Below are positions 57,231 to 64,000 of a DNA stretch of 64,000 nucleotides, piece by piece. Source of the DNA: Costus lasius. Taxonomy: Eukaryota; Streptophyta; Magnoliopsida; Zingiberales; Costaceae. The DNA lies in contig CM050449.1 in the NCBI GenBank assembly GCA_027563935.2, positions 79,019,178 through 79,083,177 of the forward strand. The letters run 5' to 3'. The notes under the pieces are model-generated. The model had not been told where the DNA came from and did not search any database. It saw only the letters and a list, made by a program, of their open reading frames with translations. Each line of letters opens with the position of its first letter. Position 1 is the first letter of the stretch. Made by a program: the position numbers and the translations under genes.

Positions 57231-59090
57231 AGATTGATATTTGCAAAAATATGCAGGAGCTCCAGAGAAATAGGACATGGATGACAGTATGAAAATATTG
57301 CTGGAGCATTGATGCTGCCGAGCTATTTTTCATTTGTCATTAATAGGATTGTTTTATTTTTGCAAACATGTAATTGACATTGTATCTATTCCTTTAGAGT
57401 AGAGTTTTTGGAATAAAAGGAATTTGGCATTCTTTTCATTTGCAAATCTCTTGTCATTACATTGTGCAAAATAATAAGGTAATAAAATAACTTGAATTTA
57501 ATAAGTGGTTCAAATTGAATGTCAATCTTCTGACTCCGAGATTTTATCATAAACAAGTGATGCATCCATTGACTTCATGCACATAAATTCTTGGATTCGA
57601 ACTCCTTCTAGGAGATTGACTATCTTAACCTCTTTCGAGATGTGATAGATGGGCAAAGACTTGTTTTCTAATAAATGTTTTTCACCAAGTGAGGTGAAGT
57701 GCAAAGGTCAAAAGATAGGAATTCGTGAAATTATCAAAATATTTGTGGAACCAGCTTATCAAAATTCATAAGTGATATTCAGTCCAGGTTGGATGAAGAG
57801 TACTTGAGCCACATGTGACTATCATATTGAGTATGAGGTCTACTCATAACTCATAACTCCTAAAGAACACCTTGGAAGGTGGTTTTAGTGGGAGGAATTG
57901 AAAGTCAACCATATCTCTACTGAGGTTATGCTGATAGTTTCTTCGACACAGTACTATTTCATCTTAAATGTATCTCTAGGTAAGGAGATGACATGACTAA
58001 TTATCAGGATCTATAGATGTGAGACTTTGGGGGTCATACATCTGAATCTAGTGACATAGATTCAATATCTGATAAGTGTAGGTGGAGTATCCTAAGATGA
58101 CTTAGGGATACTAATTTCCATAGACCCACAGGAGAACAAGCGATTGTTGCTCTTGATGCTGGTTCTCTTGGAAATGTATTTCCTTGAAAATGGCAAGTGG
58201 GAGAAAATTGTGACTTGGATTCAGTCCAAGGTCAGCCGCCTAGCACAGATGGTCAAAGATTAAATCTGAGCCTCGTATATAGGTTGTGGGGCAACCTAGG
58301 TTCAGAAAGTGTGGGAAAGGGATGAATCGATTCATGTGTGTTAGTGTTATGGTTAACTCCTAACTTGGACAAAGAATCTTCACCTTATAGTATCTAAATT
58401 CAGTGGGAGCTTGATGACATCTCTGCTCTTGTATGTTGGGGATATACAGATCATCAAAGACGATATCCCGATCGTTCACTTGGTGAAGAGATGATTGAGA
58501 AATGTCTTGTGATGAATGACTTAATGGACATCAGCTATGGGGTAGGTGTGTGAGTTTTTGGATAAGTCCAAGAAACTCCATGTGCCAAGTCAGATAACAT
58601 ACATCGATGATGGTATGTTATAGATCAGATGTGGTTTGTCCTGAGAGCATAACCAATTGATAATAGGTCCAATCCAAGTGCATGGCACTAGATAAGGAAT
58701 GAAGAACACACTTAGGTTCTATATAGAACTAAGGGGTGGTTCCTGGTCAGTAATGACAGGAAAAGCTCAGTGGATTCACTTGGCAGCTTGTTCCAGTCAA
58801 ACCAGTGACAGTATAGCTGTTCCTGTAGTGGTGCTAGAAGCTTTGGGAGCTTCAGAGCAGACTGCTTGAAAGCAGAGTATGCAAATGCTTTTGGGAAGCA
58901 GTGGGAGTTCTTTGATGAACTTCACAAGCGTACTCAGATGCTTATACCTTCTCTTGGGGACAGAGGTACTTGAGATATAGCAGATATGAACACTAATACA
59001 ATCATGGTAGGCCCATAGATCAATGCTCTAGTGCAGCAGGAGCGTGGTAGGTCATGCTTAGGACATGGTGTTGAGATTGCTCAATGTAGG
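57231..59090 (+). pseudogene. pol: B1 pol, heavily eroded
   Basis: About 1.9 kb in place of the roughly 3 kb expected, with no frame open for long. Short islands are recognisable in order: a protease-like I-C-K-N-M-Q-E-L-Q (near 57240), an integrase-like E-Y-L-S-H (near 57800), and a reverse-transcriptase segment where YVDD reads Y-V-G-D (58432-58443), followed by I-I-K-D-D-I-P. Many deletions are implied. Confidence 0.75.
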
Positions 59091-59096
59091 GTCCTA

Positions 59097-59111
59097 GTGC
59101 ATGTGGGAGAT
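59097..59111 (+). promoter_or_regulatory. B1 polypurine tract
   Basis: GTGCATGTGGGAGAT, close to the family-A tract, abutting the B1 3' LTR stub. Confidence 0.7.
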
Positions 59112-59164
59112 TGTTAGTATTTATGCCCTATGACCTCAGGATGGTCGATGGGATATGTGCATCA
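59112..59164 (+). repeat. B1 3' LTR stub
   Basis: First 53 bp of the LTR, with several mismatches to 52315-52367 (roughly one base in eight to nine), then cut by G2. The LTR divergence marks B1 as much older than the family-A copies. Confidence 0.85.
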
Positions 59165-60587
59165 TGATAAGTATCCGCAAGTGCACGGATTTATCGAAGT
59201 AATAAAAAGATTATCGTTCCCAACGAGGATCTGGCGGTCAAGTACCGATTCATGTTTGATCTATATCTAGACGAATCAATATGTGGTTTTTGTTTTGGCA
59301 ACTTCTAAGTACAAAAAGAAGCAAAAGCGAGCGTTCGGGTAAAAATCAATTCGGATAAATTCAGGATCTAGGGTTTCACCACGTTGATGATTATGAATAA
59401 AATTTGCAAATAAATCTTTTGATCAGAAAATTATAATTTTGAAAGGAATTTTTCCTAAGGTACAGATTACCTACTCTCGTGACAATTAACATAAATAGAC
59501 CCTTTGAATTCTATGAAAAACCATGTTAATCCTTCAAACAAATCCAAACTACTCCCGTGATTGGATTCGTAGGTTTGAAAAGAAGAGTTCAGACGTTGCG
59601 ATCCACCTCCCGGTCCTTCTCGCAACGTCCAAGACGTAAAAATACTTGATCAGGGTAATTTACGAAATAAGCACAATTCTAATCAAATCAAATCTATAAA
59701 AGAACATGTCAAAGATTTAAAACTATGTATTTAATCCATAAATCATCAACGGGCTATTCCCCAAATTCTGAAATAAGGGTTTACACGTTCATGTTCATAA
59801 TAAACAGTATGTTCATTGATGAAAATCACATGGAAACTCAATAAAAATACAATAAACTGCTAGACAAGATAGTAGAAAGGCTTCCCCTCGACGTGGAGAC
59901 GAAGATCAACCCTCTAATTCTTCCTTTGCGTGGCTTTCTTGTTCATTTTCGGCCCTGGAATCAATTCTCGCCGTCGCCGCCGCCTCCTCTCGTTTTTGTG
60001 CCTAGAAGCCCCCGAAACCCTTCCAAAACCTTTCCTTTTATAGTCTAATCAGTATAGAACCGGTCTAGGAAGGTTTCTAGAGAGTTTGGTTTAATTTTGG
60101 TTTAGTTTGGAGTTGAATCGAGTGAGAAACATGAACAGGCGGAAACTTTTACGATCAGTGATGAGTTTACGGCTTCGGCCATAATTATTTCGATGTATAA
60201 TGCTTTTGGTCACAAAAACTTTTACGGCCCATGATGGAATTACGGCCTTGCCCATGAAAGTTTTTGTTTATTCGTCCTCCGTTCGTCGTCGCTTTTACGG
60301 CCAAATCAGCAATTACAGCCAAGGCCGTAAATGTCTCGTTCTTCACCGTTTTCGCCCCAAATTGGATGTGTGAGCTCATGATCTCCTTGGGAATCATGCT
60401 TTGGCTTCAAAACCCTCAAAATCCATCATTTTTAGGCCATTTTACCTACATTTTGACAAAAACCAAGAAAATTGAAGATTCTGTGCAAAGTAAGATAAAA
60501 ACACTAAAAGTAGCACAAAATCATGCAAATAAGCCCAAAATATGATCTAAAACATAGGCAAAAACATGGTGTAAAAATCACTAATCA
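59165..60587 (-). repeat. G2 3' LTR
   Basis: On the element strand TGATTAGTGATTTTTACACC to GGATACTTATCA, 1,423 bp, with TGAT...ATCA ends. A TATA box on the minus strand (60034-60042, TATAAAAGG) sits about 550 bp from its start. Several TTTACGGCC-type motifs lie upstream of it (60130-60330). Confidence 0.75.
60034..60042 (-). promoter_or_regulatory. G2 LTR TATA box
   Basis: Minus-strand TATAAAAGG within the LTR. Confidence 0.5.
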
Positions 60588-63244
60588 AATAACCCTAGAC
60601 TTAGAATATTGCTTGTCCTCAAGCAATACCTTATCAAGCAATACCTTGATAAGGTCAATTGTTTTTGCCCCTATTAATATCCTTAGTTTACAAATTAAAC
60701 AATCAATATTTCAAACTCAAGTAATTCAAGAAAAATCATAATAGAAATAAATTCCTAAGAGGTTACAATCCAAGAAAGATAAAATTCACAATTCATGTCA
60801 TAACATCCATTCAACACACACTAAGCATCAAATACTTTCATCTTAATAAATCCATTTCACTTAACAGATAAAATTTCTACTTCAAGAATTTCAGTGATGT
60901 TAAAGATAAGAGATTTTTAAAGCAATTTGGTCTTTAAACTGTTATATGCTATTTACTGTTAGCATCATAACATGTTTAAAGTATACTACAAAGTAGTATA
61001 ATTTAACTCATAGTCTCAATCATGAAAGTCAGCGGAGTTGTCCACATGGCCTACAGCTTTCTCTTTTTCTCCATTTTCATCCTCTTTTTTTTTATTATTA
61101 GACTTCAACTCATGTCTTAGCTACCACTGTCAAATTTAACAATGCCAAGTAGTGGAGTCTTTTTCCTTTTTTTTTCTTTTTCTGGAGAAAGCCGGTCAGT
61201 GGCATGGTACTTAAATCGTTGTTGATACTTGATCGCGACAGATTTAAAGTATACCAACTCGTGGTATAATATAACTCATGACTTAAGATTTCTCAACTAG
61301 AGGAGTTGGAGCAAATCTCAATTTAAAAAGATAAATCACCAAATTTCTATTCATAAAAATTTTCATCAAGCAAAAAATAGATAAATTAAACTTCAAGTAT
61401 AAAGATACTATGCACGTGTCGTTTGAATATATAACAATTCACATATGTATTTTATCAATACCAGAATTGAATTTACTCAACAATTTAAGTCTACATGAAA
61501 TTTTAAAAATTCCCTAAGTTATCAAATCAATCACTGAAAATGTTTCCTAAGTCTAAAATCAAGGGTAAAACAAATTTGATTATCCTTAATAATCATAAAC
61601 ATTCAAAATACATATTTATAAAGCTCTGAAGAATAAGCATATCATGAAGGACACCCTAGACTTAAATTGTTGCACATACATAAAGATTAACTCTAGTCAT
61701 GATGAATTTCAGAAAAAATTTCCAAGAGTTCCTTTTAAAATATATTATGATTCCCAATGCAATTATATCAAAATATGAGAACATGACCTAGAAAAATCTA
61801 GAAACTGTATCACATTGATGATAATCAATTTTTACAATGTATACAAGTTTCAAACATCAAATACCGTCATGTTTCACTGTCAAATAAGCATTTACCATTT
61901 CAAAAACTCTATTCATCTTAATATCAAAACCAGTATCAAAATCTTCTAAAAAATTTTCCGAATCATCATCACAGCATCACAAATCATCACAGAATATTAC
62001 AGGTACATGATAGGCATCTAATATATACAATACCATCACGTTTAACCATGTACCACATCTAAAATCTTAATACTAACTCAAAATATCCAATATCAAGTAC
62101 AAATACAGAAATACATCATAGAGTACTAAAATACAATGCACGTAGACGAATAAAACACAAAAAAAAAACATATGTGCGTTGAAATCAACATCAAACAACT
62201 ATCAGCTTCTGCTTAAAAGGGAAGATGCATATGAGATATCACGAGAAAGTGAGAGGCATCATACTCAATGTATAAAAAGATATAAAATAATGAAAATACT
62301 CACAAAGAATATCAATCGATCTTGGTGTAGTAGCTCAGCTACCATGAAGGAAAGGGTCTTCCAATTATTTTCTAACGGTCCTATATGCTCCAGTTCTCAT
62401 CGTTCTTTTTAGAGCCATGATTTCGTAAAATACACAAATTTTCAAAATTTTCACTTGAAAACTCGAATGAACAGTAGCAGCAGGAAGGAACTCATCCATG
62501 AGTCAAAAGAAATCCCTGTAAATCAATGAAAACTAGTTTCAAAATTGAAACAAAAGCATGACAATCTGATAGAGAATCAAAAGCACTGAAGCAGAGCAAA
62601 GATTTGTCAAAAGTCATGAAGAAATCAGGCTAGAGTTGAGCGTCGACGGTAAAGTTGTGCTCCCATGGTCGTCTGGCAATTTCCAAGAAATTCTGGCTGA
62701 AATCTCGTCGGAGGATCAACGGAAAGGGTCGCCGGCGATGAAGGAAGGTCGGGAACAGAGGTCCGTCGCTTGAGGTGGAAGGAATCGACGAGAAATCGGG
62801 TCTTTATGGTCCATGAGCCGTTCACGGCTGCGGCCGTAAAAGTTTCCGTGACTTAAATCCATCTTCAAAAATTAAATTTACGGCCGTGAGTGACTCATGG
62901 CCATGCCCATGAATATCTCGTCAAATATCTTTTCTTCATGTAAAAATTTTCCAAAAATCCCTGCACATAAAATAACTTATTAAAAGATTTTATATCAATA
63001 AAAATTCATCAATACATGCTGTAAAACTTAATTAAAATTTAAAGAAAAATAAACCAAAAACTAAGAATGCAAAAATTAATAAAATTCAAAAACTTTGGGT
63101 TGTCTCCCAAAAGCGCTTGTATAAGGTCATTAGCTTGACCAAAGCCTCATGTCATGGTGGAGTTGGTGAATCAGTCCCAAAGTAGAGAGCATATAATCTT
63201 CTACTTTTCCTTCTCCTCAAGAGTGTGTCCACCAAAGTATACAT
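60588..63244 (-). other. G2 long non-coding region between LTR and coding remnant
   Basis: AT-rich, no credible gene. It holds two related stem-loops (60982-61000 and 61250-61268), polypyrimidine runs (61080-61100 and 61160-61195) and, near 62820-62900, ACGGCCGTAAAAGTTT-type motifs that also occur in the LTR. A CTCAAGCAATA repeat lies at about 60616-60645. Confidence 0.6.
60982..61268. repeat. Pair of related stem-loops
   Basis: TATACTAC-AAA-GTAGTATA (60982-61000) and TATACCA-ACTCG-TGGTATA (61250-61268), each preceded by TTTAAAG and followed by A/T then AACTCAT. The stems differ by a compensating T-A to C-G change. Confidence 0.7.
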
Positions 63245-64000
63245 CTAGTTAAGCAGGTGGATCCATGTTGCAGTGACCAGTACATGCATAGAAAAATAAG
63301 AATTAAAATCATGCAAAGAATAATCAATAATTTTCCTATATTTATCCAAGAGTAATATCATGCATTCTTCCTTTAGATTTATATTAGCAATCGGAAGAAG
63401 ATTAAAATTAAAATCAAAGAATTCATACCTTGGATTGATCAAAAAGTTTTCAAATTTTAAATTTGATTTTTCATTTACCTCAATGCTAATGAAATCAAGA
63501 ATCTCATGCGCTATCTTCTCTTGGGTACCTATAGCTAAATTTGCATCAAATAATATTTCAATCACTTCATCATCATTATCCTTAAAATTATCATCTTCAT
63601 CATTAATCATGCAAATTTCTAATGGATTTTCCTGGAGAATAAGAATTGATGGTATAATATGCATAAGATCCTCTTCCTCATAATTTTCCTCAATTTCTTG
63701 AGGATCTTTAAATTCATCCCCATCTATGTCATTAGTTCTTTCTTGAGGATCTTTAAATTCATCATCCTTCTTCTCACAAGACTCAAAAATTCATATATCT
63801 CTTCAAACATGTCCCAAGTATTTGTGTTGCAAGACACTTCATTATGTGAGAGGGGACTAGATGGCTGGTGAATTGCAGAGGAAGGTAAATCATAATCATC
63901 CAAATCATCAAAATTTGAGGAAGGTAAATCACAATCATCAAAATTTTTAAAATTATCAAAATTTGAAGAAGGTAAATCACAATCATCAAAATTTGTAGAA
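63245..64000 (-). pseudogene. G2 acidic coding remnant, partial, with one apparent frameshift
   Basis: From the window edge the minus strand is open leftward to a stop at 63724, through F-D-D-C-D-L-P-S-S repeats and a stretch ending E-E-I-Y-E-F. After a T-run near 63785 a second frame continues with D-D-E-F-K-D-P-Q-E twice, then 139 codons from a Met at 63664 to the stop at 63245. The whole is rich in D, E, N and F. I do not recognise a domain. It could be the C-terminal part of the G2 polyprotein or a separate ORF. Confidence 0.45.
63878..63994 (-). repeat. Tandem GGTAAATCACAATCATC repeats
   Basis: Three units of unequal length (63878-63916, 63917-63964, 63965-63994) sharing GAGGAAGGTAAATC and CATCAAAATTT. 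They encode the acidic F-D-D-C-D-L-P-S-S repeats on the minus strand and continue to the window edge. Confidence 0.8.

Larger units (their letters stand above)
52315..59164 (+). mobile_element. B1: decayed Ty1/copia element, cut in its 3' LTR by G2
   Basis: 5' LTR, primer site, leader, damaged gag, strongly eroded pol, polypurine tract, and the first 53 bp of the 3' LTR. Its LTR start (TGTTAGTGTTTATGCCC), leader blocks and gag resemble family A at a distance, so the two share an ancestor. Left flank CTCAT (52310-52314); the matching duplication is off-window. Confidence 0.9.
59165..64000 (-). mobile_element. G2: large gypsy-type element, minus strand, 3' part only
   Basis: A terminal LTR (59165-60587) inside the B1 LTR, followed rightward by AT-rich sequence and an acidic coding remnant. 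The minus-strand block GCGCTT-TTGGGAGACAACCC near 63100 is typical of the region between pol and the 3' LTR in large plant gypsy elements of the Athila/Tat group; that assignment is from memory of such elements and is tentative. Left flank CATCA (59160-59164); the right end is off-window. Confidence 0.7.

Overview
The window is repeat-rich nuclear DNA of a flowering plant. No host gene is visible. Nearly everything from 1 to 50235 and from 52315 to 64000 can be assigned to LTR retrotransposons, which carry primer sites matching plant initiator tRNA-Met, Ty1/copia-ordered polyproteins (gag, protease, integrase, reverse transcriptase, RNase H) and Ty3/gypsy fragments. The species cannot be named from this.

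The dominant player is one Ty1/copia family, called family A here (LTRs 1.67-1.73 kb, TG...CA ends, 5-bp target duplications, gag-pol of about 1,293 codons). It is present seven times: A1 (404-9545, intact ORF), A2 (1-35387, an old degraded copy into which others jumped), a solo LTR (11105-12838), A3 (16002-25070, intact ORF), A4 (25749-34879, minus strand, intact ORF), an outer LTR (35388-36726 is its right part) and A5 (39386-48509, identical LTRs by eye but two frameshifts). The nesting order can be read from the junctions: a minus-strand Ty3/gypsy element (G1, 36727-about 50235) was hit by the outer family-A LTR and by A5; the outer LTR was hit by A2; A2 was hit by A1, the solo-LTR element, A3 and A4.

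The right side differs. 50236-51894 is unassigned. 51895-52314 is a copia protease fragment on the minus strand, cut by B1 (52315-59164), a decayed copia element of a related family. B1 is cut in its 3' LTR by a minus-strand gypsy element (G2, 59165 to beyond the window) with a 1,423-bp LTR and a long AT-rich region.

The main biological observation is how family A may express gag. Every family-A LTR whose U5 region is visible carries ATG-GCN-NTG directly followed by a splice-donor-like GTATGA, GTAATG or GTAAGA. Every intact copy has a branch-point-like motif, pyrimidine tract and TAG 21 nt before the internal gag ATG. Joining them is exactly in frame and adds an M-A... start like that of the related B1 gag. 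The predicted intron, about 1.93-2.01 kb, contains the primer-binding site and palindromic leader hairpins. Spliced RNA would therefore be a translation template and unspliced RNA the replicating genome. A second observation is a short hairpin in the LTR, usually with a GNRA loop, that keeps pairing through compensatory changes.
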